Positions 1 through 13,756 of a DNA stretch of 64,000 bases are shown here, piece by piece. This stretch comes from Takashimella koratensis (lineage: Eukaryota; Basidiomycota; Tremellomycetes; Trichosporonales; Tetragoniomycetaceae). Numbering within the stretch: position 1 is the stretch's first letter; every line of letters starts with the position of its first letter. A model generated the notes under the pieces. It was not told the origin of the DNA, made no database searches, and saw nothing but the letters and a program-made list of their open reading frames with translations. Both the position numbers and the translations under genes were made by a program. Location of the stretch: positions 1,054,001 through 1,118,000 of the forward strand of contig BCKT01000005.1 of NCBI GenBank assembly GCA_003116875.1. Reading direction: 5' to 3'.

Positions 1-2
1 GA

Positions 3-478
3 AAGTGGGACGGGCTGCCCCTCGCCCGCGTTGCGATCAAGGCGTTCGATCAGCCGCCTAACTCAGCCATCCGCAAGAACGAGGGCGAGGAGTGGGCTTG
101 CCCTCTCGACCGGCTCCAGGATATCAAAGTCGGCGAACTGGATGGAATCGCACCAGAGTGGATCGTCGAGGCGCTTCGGCTCAGACTTGGAACGAAGGCG
201 CCGTGGATCGATAATTCAGGCGAGGTCAAATTTGGGTACCAGCTCAAGACGTGGGTTTGGGTCGCGGAGAACTTTGATCCATGCCGGGGACCAAAGGGAT
301 CTTCTTCCGAAGCTTGGACCCAAGTGAGCTGATCTGCCCTAAGCGCTCCATCAAAGCTGACATTGATCAGATGTACCCCAAGTCGCCTAAGCCAGAATGG
401 CCCAATACTTTCACGATGCACTCCCCAACCGTTCCCGTCTTCTCGGCCACGGGTTCAGCGAGCGGCTGGCAGTATTAG
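3..478 (+). CDS. 3' end of an unrecognised gene (partial)
   Basis: The open frame runs in from the left edge (first full codon at 3, beginning KWDGLPLARVAIKAF) and joins a last exon across a 47-nt intron at about 324-370. The intron has a GTGAGC donor, a CTGAC branch point and a CAG acceptor. The last exon restores the frame and ends ...TGSASGWQY-stop at 476-478. About 144 C-terminal residues are visible. They are Trp- and Pro-rich and look like a folded domain rather than low complexity, but I do not recognise the family. The gene converges on ELP3, whose stop is only 150 bp away. The intron call rests on frame continuity and consensus sites. Confidence 0.6.
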
Positions 479-628
479 TTTTCTGTGTCTTGTACAAGCT
501 ATGCATACATAGTCACATGTTTTACAATGGTCACGGGTTATATGGGTCGTTGAGAAGGCCGTGCACCCTTCACTCTTCGGACAGATCGCCCTCCCACCCA
601 AGTCCTTGCTATCGCAAACGGCCCGGAC

Positions 629-3118
<2,490 letters not shown>

Positions 3119-3206
3119 GGTGAGGGCGGGGTGGTGGGTGGTGGGTGGTGGTACGGAGTGGACTTCAAAATGTACGACTGGGTGGAAATTTCAAATCAAA
3201 GTCAGG

Positions 3207-3216
3207 TTATATATAC
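3207..3216 (+). promoter_or_regulatory. TATA-like element in the ELP3/TAF9 divergent promoter
   Basis: TTATATATAC lies in the 253-bp gap between the ELP3 and TAF9 starts, 156 bp upstream of the TAF9 ATG. It is the only TATA-like string in the gap. Which of the two genes uses it is not shown by the sequence. Confidence 0.4.
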
Positions 3217-3257
3217 ACCCCCGGGTTAACAGCAATCTTGGTCCTCGACATCCTCTC

Positions 3258-3307
3258 CCACCACCACCACCACCACCACCACCACCACCACCACCATCAC
3301 CACCACG
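3258..3307 (+). repeat. (CCA)n microsatellite in the TAF9 leader/promoter
   Basis: There are about thirteen near-perfect CCA units followed by an imperfect tail (CCATCACCACCACG). It sits between the TATA-like element and the TAF9 start codon. On the minus strand it reads as poly-Gly codons, but no gene there uses that frame. Confidence 0.85.
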
Positions 3308-3371
3308 ACAACCGCCGACTCTGAAGGCAACCCGACTCCCTCGGCTGCCATCCATCGCGCCATCCCACGCA

Positions 3372-4409
3372 ATGACCAACCAGCCCCCAACAAGTGCGTG
3401 TCCGCCTCCTTTGTCGCTCGTTCAATTGTTTCACGTCTTCTTTTTCGTTGGACTTCGGGCTCGGCTTCACTGCCACCCGCGCTTGGAGTTGATAATATGG
3501 TGCTAATCTGATTCTTTTGATATAGTACCTCGCGATGGACGGCTACTCGCGCTCATCCTCGCATCCAAGGGGATAGTCGACGCCGATGAACGAGTAGTTC
3601 ACCAGCTCCTCGATTTTGCTTACCGTACGTACAAATCTATCATTCTTAACCCTTCAACCTCTTCTCCTCGACTGCAGTTCATACCATTCGGATATTCAAG
3701 AGAAATTCATCCACAAGCTGATGTGCATTTCCGACTCTTGCCTGCGAAAATAACAGGGTACACCGCGGATGTGTTGCAGTCGGCTCAGTCGCTCGCGGAC
3801 CATGCAGCGCGCTCGGGACCACAGTTAGGCCGGATAGAGAGGGACGATGTCGAATTAGCTATTCAGGTCAGGCGGCGGAACGAGTTCTTTGAGCCGCCTC
3901 CACGAGATGTGAGTTGAAGTTTCGTCACTTTTTCGCATTCCCCCTTCAATCCCTCGTGTTCGCATGTCCCATTCCTGTCCAGCAGATCACTCGCTACCGT
4001 GACGTTATTCTCCTCTCATTGCACCTATCAATCTTCTTGTCGTCCCGCTGACACGTCGCAGTACCTCGCGTCCCTCGCACACGAACTCAACACTCACCCT
4101 CTTCCCGCTCTTCCCGAATCCTTCGAAGTCGTCCGCCTTCCACCAGCCTACCAACGTGTGACCGAAATCACCTTTGACATTGTCCCTGCTGCGGACGCAG
4201 CTGCGGCGCTCGACGAAGAGGATGGGGAAGATAGCAGTGCGAGCGAGTCGGACGACGAAGATGAGGAGGAGGAAGAAGGGGAAGGAGGAGCAAGGGGGAA
4301 GGAAGGTAGGATGGACGAGGATGCGGATGCGGGTGGAGAAGAGGCAGATGAGGAGGAGATGGAGGAGGTCGGAGTCCCGAGAACGGTCGATGAGGATTAT
4401 GATGACTGA
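3372..4409 (+). CDS. TAF9: TFIID/SAGA subunit TAF9 (histone-fold TBP-associated factor)
   Basis: TAF9 pairs with TAF6 through a histone fold in TFIID and SAGA during RNA polymerase II initiation. The start is ATG at 3372 (MTNQPPTIPRDGRLL). Exon 1 is 22 nt, followed by introns at about 3394-3526, 3626-3759 and 3910-4061. The spliced protein has the histone fold PRDGRLLALILASKGIVDAD ... HQLLDFAYRYTADVLQSAQSLADHA ... IERDDVELAIQ, then YLASLAHELN...PLPALPESF, the TAF9-type continuation with the PLP motif. An Asp/Glu-rich tail fills the last roughly 65 residues (DEDEEEEEGEGG ... EEADEEEMEEVGV) and ends DYDD. Acidic C-termini are common in fungal TAF9. Confidence 0.93.
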
Positions 4410-4946
4410 GCTGGGGACCAGGACAGGCCCTTACTTGTTCTTGTTTTAGAGGAGGTGGCAGGGTAGGACAAAGTGTTCCAAAGCGCTGCCACAGTTGATT
4501 GGGCGAACGACGAGAAGCCGCAGGCTTTGACGCGTCGCATTTGATATCTACATTGTTGTACAGAATTCGGTCGCCACATGGATATTTACATCATCTCTTA
4601 TCGCATCGCTTCGGGGATTCCTGACTTAGCAACGGCGGGTGAGGAGACAGAACCATTATTCAAGACTGCTAAAAGATAGGCAATGACGTCTCAGGACTAT
4701 GAGGTGATAGAAGGGTATATAGAAGGGCGCGTCGGTTTACAGATGAGCAGGACAATTGAGAACGTGATCGAGTTGGAAAGCAAAAAAAAAATCCATGGGG
4801 TAAGATATACATACAGAAGACGACAGAAAGAGCGACATGGTCGGCCAGCCGATAGAGCAACATTGTCCCAAAGCGCTCCAGCTTCCATGCTCTATCAATA
4901 TCAAGTTGTCAAAAAAACCCAAGAGAAATGTACAGTACATGACTGA
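4410..4946. other. Convergent 3' regions of TAF9 and the Rab-GAP gene
   Basis: 537 bp between two convergent stop codons. Short ORFs here have no spliced extension or recognisable motif. I see only probable 3' UTRs and a short A tract near 4783. Confidence 0.6.
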
Positions 4947-7900
4947 TCACGTATCGCCTGAGAAGAGGCTGGTTTGACTCCGTCGCGAGTGTACACTCAT
5001 CGCATCTTGCTGAGCATGCGCGAGCTCGGCGTATCTAGTAGAAAAGAAGGCGTCAGTGCTGTGGTCGCTTGACATCTACGATAAGCGGACAGAGTCAGTG
5101 CACTTACAGCATCTTGTATCGAACCAGCTCGTTCTCCGTCTCCTCTTTCTCGATCTTGAGCATGACGAGCTGTCGCACGATTTCGACGTGTTCCGAGTTC
5201 ATCTGCGCAAGTGACGACTCGAGATTTTTCCTGTGGTGATAAACAGACGATTCATGAGGAAACCAGGGAGCAATAGCAGAGCATGAAATGTTGAGGGTCA
5301 GCATCGTTCCACAAGGTCGGACAATGAAGCGTATAAGACGGGGAGAGGCAGAGAGTAGACAATGATGATACGCACACTTGGAAGCTGAGATTTCGGTTGG
5401 CGTTGCGGAGCTGGTCAACTTCGAGCGCATGCTTGTTCTGCGCTCGGAGCTGCTCGTCCCATTCTGCCTCGTATTGATCCAACATGAATGGGGTTCTGCG
5501 ATCTCGTCAGCTCATCTTCCACTCACTGACACGTTCATCGTCTCCAGCCTTTACCCAAGATCCGACACCAGGACTTAGGGTTACACATCGAATCTCTACG
5601 ACCACTCACATTCTCATCTCGTAGGCGTCTCTGACAAACTTATTTGCCAACCAGCCGTCCTCCCCATGTGCTGGGTCCGTTTCCACCGCGCTATCCGCTG
5701 TACTTCCATCCTCGGAAGGGGTTGCCTCCATCTTCCCTTCTGCCTCCTTCTCTCCCACCGCCTGAGCCGAGGACCGGTTACCTACACCAACGGCTGTTGC
5801 TGGGGTCGTAGGCTCCGAGCGAACGCGGTAACATTCAAAGACGTCGGTCTGAAGGTGCGCAAGGATCCCCTCGAACTCGAGTTGGAGAAGGGCGTCTTCG
5901 GATCGACGCAATAGAGCGAGTGAGAATCGGAAGATGGCTTCGATGCCTTCTGCGAAGACGATGTCGAGGACACGGTAGACGAGGGGCAAAGGGAACCTGG
6001 GTAAGGGAGCTCGGCGTCAAATCGTAATCTAATCTGGACATCCAAGCTCAAGGCCACAGACTCACCGGTACGAGAAGAGGGTCATGAACCACTGGCTCGC
6101 AAACATGCTGCTCTTGACACCCTTGCGAACCATGTGTGTGTGCAAGAGCGGTAACAAGTCCTCGAGCAGGCGGTCAAACTGGAACAACCGAAGCTGGAGC
6201 CCTGGCATATCCGCGAGGAAGTGCGACCGAAGGTTGTACTGTCACAGAGGGCAAAGCGTCAATATTGAATTGGTCTCGGTACAGTGAGGCGTCGTTGTCG
6301 GCCACGAAGAGCTGAGAACTCACCGAGTCCATGAGGCGGACAAGCACACAGAAGGCTTCTTCGTCGGGCATCTTTAATCGTGTGTCAGTGAGTGCAAGAT
6401 GATTCTACCGCCAGCGGATAGTTTATCTAGACCCACGTTTAAAAGCAAAATCGCGACGATAAACGCGACACCTTGGGTGTAGCCCACGTCCTGGTCGAAT
6501 CTGTCTCAATGTCAGCTACACCACTCAACTGGTTCACTGAAATTCCGTCGCAATCCACTCACAACGAATACGCCTTGACGACCATGAACAGACTCTCCTG
6601 TCCTACCCCACCGCCTTCTTGGAAGAATTTGTGGTGCGGGAACGTCCTTGACAGATCCTTGGCGATTGCCTTCTCATGTGGCGATTGGTGTTTGAGCAGC
6701 GCTTTGTAGGTCTCTTCGAGGTCGGGAGATTTTGAAGATGACATCAGTTGCCAAATGGCTCCGCTAAAGAATCGCAAGACAGGCGTGACAAGTCGATGGA
6801 GAAAGGGATTGTAAAGATGGGAAAGTAAGACGTCAACACATGTCGACATCCGCACAAGCAAGGCATAGTCAAATACAACGCGACTTACCGGATAACAGAT
6901 GGGATGCCCTGTTGAATCGCCCTTGACAAATTCTTCGGTTGTGTCCTCGCCATCTCCTCGTAATCCTGAACCACTGCTCCCCAGAACCCCCAATCAATCG
7001 CCGTTTCACCTCCCGCAACTTCCGCCCCAGTACCCGCCCCTGGTCCTGGTGTACTCCCACTTGCTTCGCTTTCCTCGTTCGCTGCTGATTCCTCGACCCT
7101 CTCTCGTCGGATCTCCCTTGCCGCGCCTTCCATCTCGGACCGGACGCGCTGAAATCCTTCGCGGATACGTTGTTCGCCCCCTCCAGCCTCGCGGGACGTT
7201 CGGCGATCTCGCGACGCGGCGGGAGAGTTCATTCGGTTCAGCAGGAACGAGGAGGTAGACGGGCCTCCGCTGGCAGCGACGGCGGAGCCAGGGAGCGCGG
7301 GAACGGTGTCGCGGGGCGGTGTAGTGGGTGGTTTGGGAGACGTCGAGGAGGCCGACCGTGAGAGGAAGCTGGACATGGTGGACCGCCAGTTGGAGCTAGA
7401 TGAGCGCGACTCGTCACCCCTCGACACGGTAGGCGAGAGCGTGTCGCTCCCGGTGGCGGTGGAAGAGGTCGAGGAAGACGGGAGTCCGAAGCCTAGGGCT
7501 GTACTCGCGGACGAGAAGAACGAGCGCCCCGAGGAATCTTTCCCCGCGATCGGCGCGGTGTGAACGACAATTGGCTCGCCAAGGCGGTTGGGTTCGGACA
7601 GGTCGATTGCGCGGGAGGCCATGGTACTGAGCTCTGAGTCGACGTGGGTGGCCGAAGTAGCTCGTTCGAGCGGGACAGGGACGGCTCCACCTGCTCCGCC
7701 TGCGCTGAGAGGGACGTCGGAGAACTCGGCGGCGGACGGGATGGCGGTGTCCAGACTGATGCTCTCGGTACCTTCAATACCTGTCAGCCCGGCAGAGTCG
7801 GTCAAAGGCGGCCGCTGCTGAGCCGCGCTCATCGCAGACCGCGACCGCGTCGGTGTCGGCGTCCCCATCAGATCTACCTCATCTCCGTCCGCGTCATGTC

Positions 7901-8621
7901 CACCCAGATCTGCCGCATCCGCTTTCTTTGGTGTCGTCGGACGGAGCGCTTTGGGTGTCTCGAGCCGCTTCGAGGGGGACAGGTTGAAGCTCCGCATCCC
8001 GGACGAGCTGGTCGCGACCGATCTGAACGGGCTCGATGACGACGACGCGAGCGAAGGCGAGGTCGTCACCTTGCTCGGTGAGGTCGAGGGCTTGGTCGGG
8101 GATACGGTGGAAGTTTTGACAGGTGATGTGGTCTTGCTAGGTGATGTGGTGGAAGAGGTGGAAGTGGAAGTGGTAGCGGTGGAGGGCTTCTTTGGTGAAG
8201 GGATCTTGGAGGGACCGAGCGGGCGCGACGCGGTGGGCGCAGAAGAGGAAGCGCTCGTGTCGAACATGGCCGCGGCGGCGCGCACTTTGCTGCCTCCCTT
8301 TGGCTTGGACTTGGTGTCGGCTTTAGTGTCCATGGGCGTAGTGATGGTGTTGGAGGTTGTGTCAGCGGATTTGGAGGTGTCTTGAATGCTGATTGCATCT
8401 TCTGATGAAGCTGTTTCACTCTCAGCCGTTGTGCTGGTTTCACCTTGCGCGCTGGGTCCCCCCGCCTCTGCTTTTTCTTCAGCGGCTCCTTCAGGTGGAG
8501 GTCGCGTCTCGCTGGTGGGTCCTTCAGCCTCCGTCTCGCCTGGACCCGTGCCGAGGTCCACCGAATCGAGCTGGTCGTCGGGGATGATGGAAGCGGGGAG
8601 GTCGTTGCTGGGTTCTGCCAT
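4947..8621 (-). CDS. TBC-domain Rab GTPase-activating protein, Gyp5/EVI5-like
   Basis: It likely stimulates GTP hydrolysis by Rab (Ypt-type) GTPases in vesicle traffic. The start is ATG at 8619-8621 (MAEPSNDLPASII). A first exon of about 578 codons encodes a long disordered Ser/Thr/Pro-rich N-terminus with many TSPSK-like repeats, then DWGFWGAVVQDYEEMARTQP, the Gyp5/EVI5 hallmark. The TBC domain follows over several exons: AIQQGIPSVIR, GAIWQLMSSS, IAKDLSRTFPHH (Arg finger, IxxDxxR), QESLFMVVKAYSLYD, DVGYTQG (Gln finger, YxQ), and PLVYRVLDIVFAEGIEAIFR. The C-terminal exons (QMNSEHVEIVRQLVMLKIEK, then LYAELAHAQQD) form a predicted coiled coil, and the protein ends SLFSGDT at 4947. Both catalytic fingers are present. 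The Gyp5 assignment is by domain order and motif resemblance only. Confidence 0.88.
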
Positions 8622-8841
8622 GGTGTTGAGGTGTGTGGTAGGGTGGTGTCAGTGTTGTTGTTGAGTTGGTGTGGACGCGGGTGGGTGGGACGTGAAGGAA
8701 ACGGCGCCGATGATTGAATTGATCGCCCCCCGGGGTCCACCGTGGGAAACCTCCAAAAATCGGAAAATGAAAATCATACCCAGAAAAGTTTACAATCTGT
8801 TGTCCGTCTTCCTGCATCTCTCCGTCCGCCAACCTATCCCA
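8622..8841. promoter_or_regulatory. Divergent promoter, Rab-GAP (-) / RPA34 (+)
   Basis: A 220-bp gap between two start codons on opposite strands, so both promoters and leaders must lie here. An in-frame GTG/ATG extension upstream of RPA34 exists but falls within this gap and looks like leader, not protein. Confidence 0.5.
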
Positions 8842-10416
8842 ATGAGCTCAAAGTCCAAGCCCACATCGTCCAAGCGTGAATCCCAGAGCGTCTCGGCGCC
8901 ATCGGGCGCGAAAGTCTCGGCAGGGAAAGCGAGCAAGCAGCCTGCTGTCTCTCTGCCAAAATCGGCGGCTACTGTCGAGGATTCGGACGAGGAGTCTGAC
9001 GACGAAGAGGACGAGGACGAGGAAGACGGAGACGACGACAGCGAAAGCGAAAGCGAAAGCGAAAGCGAACGCGAAGAAAGTGATGACTCGGAAGACCTCG
9101 ACTCACGTCAGCCCCAAGCGATCAGGCCGCGAGCTATCACCAACTCCTCCCGACCAATGTCTTTCAAGTGAGTCTTCATCCCGGCTCCTATCACCTCATC
9201 CACCAACACTATCTGCCCATCTGTTCAGTTCATCTTTGCGATTGTCCATTGCCTTGCTCCGCGTCACATAAACATTCTCTACCTCACCAAATGACCGCTG
9301 ACACCATGTCAGCTCGTACGACCCTCCGGCCGGGATGTCACCTCTTCCAGTTGACGCCTCGTTTTCCACCTCGCCGTTTGATTTCGACGCACTGGCGGCT
9401 AAGCCCGGTGTCGAGCTTTGGGTGATCCGCGCCCCCGCTGACGTGAATTTCGCCATTCCTATCCTTATCCTATTACATTTAACTTTTCCCTTTTGCCTGC
9501 GTTCGCGCGCGTCTCCACGCCCACGCCCTTGTCAATCTCGTAAACCCCGCTGACACGCCACAGTTCAAAGCGTCACGATTGAGCCACCTCGATCTCTCTC
9601 CCTCTCTTGCCTCGGGCTCAATCACTACCAAAACTCATCGTTTCCAAGTCCGCGCCGTCCCCTCTTCCTCTGCTGCCGGTCCATCCACCACGCCCGCCGG
9701 TTCATCTGCGGACGATGTTGCGCGTGCGGCGGGGAAAGAGCACGCGGCGGGCGGACTTGTTGAGTCGGTCGAGATGCCAGAACATGGAGTGGATGAATCG
9801 GGCGGTGATGAGATGAGTGGGTTAAAGTTGATGGTCCCAAATTCCAAGAGTGGGAAACTTTTTATGGGTGAGTGCAGCGAGAAGATGAATGCGAAGATGG
9901 CGATGACTTTCTGGGCATAATGTATAGGGTCGCAGTAACTAACACTACTCAGCACCGAAGAAGATTGCACGTCAATTCATCCTCACCCCGGCTCCCTCCC
10001 CGTCCGCGTCGGGCTCTACCCCTTCTATCCTCCCTACCGCCACTGCGTCCGGGTCCAAGCCTAAGCGCGAGCAGCCCAGCCACCTTCTCAAGTTTCGCAA
10101 CCGCGCCTTTGGCTTTGACACCCCTGGTCCCGGCGCATCTCGACTCAACGGCACGACTACGGACGCCGAGTACATCGACAAGGTCGACGAGGTCGTTGGT
10201 GCGCAGGTGCAGTCCGAGAAGAAGAAGGAGAAGAAGGAGAAGAAGGACCGAAAGTCCGGAGCTGGGATGGAGGTGAGCGGCGAGGACGCAGGGGAGGAAA
10301 GGAAGAAACACAAGAAGAAGCATAAGGAGGAGGAAGGGGTCGAGAGGTCGGAGAAGAAGCGGAAACATGAGAGTGCCGAATCGCCAAAGAAGCGAAAGAA
10401 GAGCGCCGCTGAGTAG
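8842..10416 (+). CDS. RPA34: RNA polymerase I subunit RPA34 (A34.5-like)
   Basis: RPA34 dimerises with RPA49 and sits on Pol I, aiding initiation and RNA cleavage. The start is ATG at 8842 (MSSKSKPTSSKRESQ), chosen over upstream in-frame codons in the leader. After an acidic SES-repeat N-terminus the conserved core spans introns at about 9169-9310 and 9441-9564: FNSYDPPAGMSPLP, then ELWVIRAPADF...RLSHLDLS, then KTHRFQVRAV. A third intron lies near 9868-9953. PKKIARQFILTPAP and HLLKFRNRAFGFDTPG follow. The tail of about 70 residues is extremely Lys/Glu-rich (KKEKKEKKDRK, HKKKHKEEEG) and ends KKRKKSAAE, as in RPA34/CAST proteins. Family calls for this fast-evolving subunit depend on the WVIRAPAD motif plus the basic tail. 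Confidence 0.75.
9040..9069 (+). repeat. AGCGAA hexanucleotide repeat inside RPA34
   Basis: Five tandem AGCGAA units encode alternating Ser-Glu in the acidic N-terminal region. Because the unit is a multiple of three, copy-number change would alter length without shifting the frame. Confidence 0.85.
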
Positions 10417-10731
10417 TTCAATCCCAGCCGTCTCCTTTCCTTCCCCTCTGTTCCATGTCGAGCCGAGCTCTCTCTGTCTACGTCCTCATGTCGTCCATAC
10501 CTTCTTCTCAGCTTTTAACGCTCGTAGGCTCTTCCGCGGGTGTGAGCCTATGCATGGTTCTTTGTGCTTTCTCTTTCTGCCGTGTGCAAGCTTTGGAGTG
10601 GGCTGGACACTGATTCATGGAATGGTTGCTTGCTACATACAGTATATACAGATAGATACACAGTTCGAGGAAGGAGGAATCGCCAGAATTATATGTGTGT
10701 TGGATACGAGGGACGGCCTCGCCTCGCAGGT
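10417..10731. other. Convergent 3' regions of RPA34 and EME1
   Basis: 315 bp between convergent stop codons. It holds pyrimidine-rich and AT-rich segments (TACAGTATATACAGATAGATACA near 10640) that suit 3' end formation. No coding signal was seen. Confidence 0.5.
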
Positions 10732-13700
10732 TCACGTTATCGTTCCCGGGTCAGTACCCGTGAACACCGAGTGAACGCGCTTGGATAGTGCCTGAGACTG
10801 ATCAGTACAGCTCTCCATCTATGATTTTTCGAGCTTTGACTGACCTTTCCAAACTTGCGGGCTGTGGCCGTGCCGTCGCGTAGAGCCTTCACTTCACAAT
10901 CAACCAGCATCTCTTCGCCCCCTGCGCCAGCGCCAGCCCCCACTCTCTCATCGTACGCACGCATCAACGCTGCCCAACTCCCAAATTCACGCGACACCCC
11001 AGCAGCTGCAGACGGCGTGACACCTTGAACTTCCTGGACCATGGCTTCGAGGGTTTCACCTGGAAGTGTGGTTTTCCGACCGGATGAGGTTGTCGTTACC
11101 GCAAAAGGGAGGTGAGATTTGGCGAGGTGTTTATGCTGCAGACAAGAAGGAGGATGGTCAAAATATTGTCAGCTCACGTCAAACAATGTCTACCTCGGAC
11201 TGTGACATCTCTCAGACAACCCAGCTACTCACCGGCCGAAGTGCCACGTCGCCCGCGAGGTTGTACAGCCATTCTCCAAGCTCTTCGTCTTTCTCGACTT
11301 CAGGTGGGATTTACACGGCGTGGGCGTGGTCGATCGTATGGAAGAGATCGTAGAAAGGCAAACGATCTGTCAGCATCGTCTCCACTCAGCAGTCTCAAAC
11401 GCAATCAAACCACTTACGCTGGACGATGAACACACGATGACTCAACTGCACTCTGACCAGCTCCCTCTCCACCGTCTCCTTGTCCACCCTGCTCCCCGCC
11501 CTCAATTCCTCTTTCTTCCCCTTCTTTCCTTTCCCCTTCTTCCCAGTCTCTTTCGCTCCCTCCGTTCCCAATCCTTCCTCTCCATCCAATAGCCCTACCC
11601 CTTCTCCGACCTGGGCTAGTCCTGCTCGCGCCTCAGCCGCGAATCGCCGATTTGCCAACGTTTTCGTCTTGGCATGGTACTTCCCCAGTCCCTTGATGAG
11701 GAGCACAAGTTGGTGCCCTCGTCCCGTCTCGATATCCGCCTGGTCCTCGACCCTTGTGCGGGCGTGGTCGCGTAAATCGAGAGCGAGCCGGATGTCCTCA
11801 ATCCATTCATCCAACCCTGTCACCCCGTCTTCCCGCCCTTCTTGCCCGCCCCAACCTCCCACCTCTTCATCTGCTCCCACCCCCGCCCGCGCCGTGGCCA
11901 TACGATCGACCACCTCTTCGGCGCCAACAATCACAACCACCGTCCTATCCCACTCGTCCCTCTCCTCATCCTCAGGTAAGGGCACATACCTCCTCGTCAG
12001 CGTATCATACCTCGCCACCACACGGCGCATGAACCTAACAACACCGGGGACCGGAGAGTCGTTGTCGGCGAGGAAATGAAGACCGCAGGCATGTTCGCCC
12101 AGCCGTGACTTGAGACCAAGCAAGGCGGGGTCGGAGATGAGAGTGGGCGAATTGGATGTGGTGGGTGAGAGGTCGGAAGAGAGGTGGACGGAGATGTCTT
12201 GTAAGGCGTCGGTTTTGCTTGAACGGATCTGCGTGGGTCAGTCGGGCTCGGCGGGCACGAGGAAAAGTTGGACTGGTCTCATGGTAGGTGATGCAGCGAT
12301 GAGGCATCGATGAAATCAAACCAGATCGTGGATTGTTGTAACCAGCTCACCTTGTTGACTTGTGCGACTTTGCGGAGCCGCTGCTTTTCTGCCTCTTTCT
12401 CGGCCTACCTCGTCAGCACCAAGACAACAGTCCATAATCCCTCTTCTGTACGCGATCCAACAACATCCGCGCGTTCATCCCCTGACTCACCTTGGCAGAT
12501 TCTTTCGCAGTCGTCTTCTCCTTCCGTTCTCTTTCCTTCGCCGCCTCCTTCTCCTCTTTGCTCATCATCACTTTGCTCCCCGAACCTCCCCCGCTCCTGC
12601 TCCCTCCGCCATCCCTGTTGGTCGCCATGTTTTCATCTGGGTCTGCTACCTTGCGCTTTTTCGTCTTCGCCTTCTTTACAGCGTCGGTACCGGACGCCTC
12701 ACCGAGCCTCCCAAAAGGTGTCGCGGCGGGCGACAGGAGCGCTTCGGAGGGTGCAGACACAGCGGTGAAATCTGGAGAGGGGTCTCGCAATCGATTAACA
12801 AGGTCGAGTAGCGAAGGCGGCTGATGACAGATGAGTACAATTATAAGACGTAACAAATAAACTTCTATACCTGAGAGATGCAAATCTGACACATGAACGT
12901 TCACTCACCTGTCGTGAAGCGGAGGCATCCATGACCGAGCTGGTCTTCTTCCTACTGCTCTTCTCGCTCTTGCGCTGCCGTTTCCCTGCTGCGCCGCTGA
13001 TATCGATCATCTCGGGCTCCGAATCGCTCCCACTTTCGCGCCAGCTCGCACTCGCTCTACGCCCGGTGATCGAGCCCAAGCCGTCTCCAGGACGCCAATC
13101 AAGCCGCTCGCTTGTACCAATATCATCTCGCAGCGTCTCTTGGAGTTCCAGATCGACGTCGCTGTTGTCCGGGAGGTACCCACCTCCCTCATCTGTCACC
13201 GCTCTGTCAAGGTCAAGATCGAGGCCCAGGTCGGAATCAAGTTGGAACTCGCGCCTTGGACTGTCTCGTTCTCTCCCCACACGACTGGCAAGGAACGCCC
13301 TCGGTGATTCGTACGGTGCGTGAACATTGTCGCTCTTAGGGTCCACAATCACATTCTCCTCTTCCTTTCCCTTTCCTTTTCTCGATCCCGTTGCTCCTCT
13401 CGATCGCCCAGTTTCCGCCACCCAGATCCCGAGACCGCCATCACCCCCACCGTCCTCTGAATCCGACGACCCAAGGACGATCGGTTCGCGCGAGGTGTAC
13501 ACCCGTCCAGTTCGAGAGGGACCAGGTGCGGCGTTATACGACGCGCTGACGAAAGCAATGTCCGAGTCGGAATCAGAGTCGGAGAGGCAGTGGACACCGC
13601 CAGCAGAAGGCTGCGGGGAGGAGATGATGATGATTTCTGCGAAGGGTCAGCAGGAGGTCGAGAAGCTTGATGTGATGGCTGGCGCGGGAGGTGGTGGAAG

Positions 13701-13756
13701 TGAGAGTGGAGAAACAGTCAGGCGTAGAAGGAATTCTGGAACAGACCTGGGGGCAT
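10732..13756 (-). CDS. EME1: Mus81-Eme1 endonuclease non-catalytic subunit Eme1/Mms4
   Basis: It partners Mus81 to cut branched DNA such as replication-fork and recombination intermediates. I place the start at ATG 13754-13756 in a 10-nt first coding exon (ATGCCCCCAG, GTCTGT donor). This joins exon 2 after CGCAG to read MPPEIIIISSPQPSAGG, a typical fungal Eme1 opening. A long acidic Ser-rich N-terminus follows (SDSDSDSDIAF, IVLGSSDSEDGG). A Lys/Glu-rich coiled stretch comes next (KVMMSKEEKEAAKERERKE, AEKEAEKQRLRK). The ERCC4-like fold includes VVVIVGAEEV, HQLVLLIKGLGKYHAKTK and VERELVRVQLSHRVFIV. The C-terminal helix-hairpin-helix region has VQEVQGVTPSAAAGV and LRDGTATARKFGK, spliced to ALSKRVHSVFTGTD. 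As expected for Eme1, no ERKxxxD catalytic signature is visible. About seven introns. Confidence 0.88.

Noticed and set aside
3191..3379. Minus-strand poly-Gly ORF and plus-strand poly-Pro ORF over the CCA repeat
   Set aside because: Both are artefacts of the microsatellite reading through six frames, and the real TAF9 start lies just after.
8671..8841. N-terminal extension of RPA34 to an upstream in-frame start
   Set aside because: It would begin only 50 bp from the divergent Rab-GAP start and adds sequence (VKETAPMIELIAPRGPP) without family resemblance.
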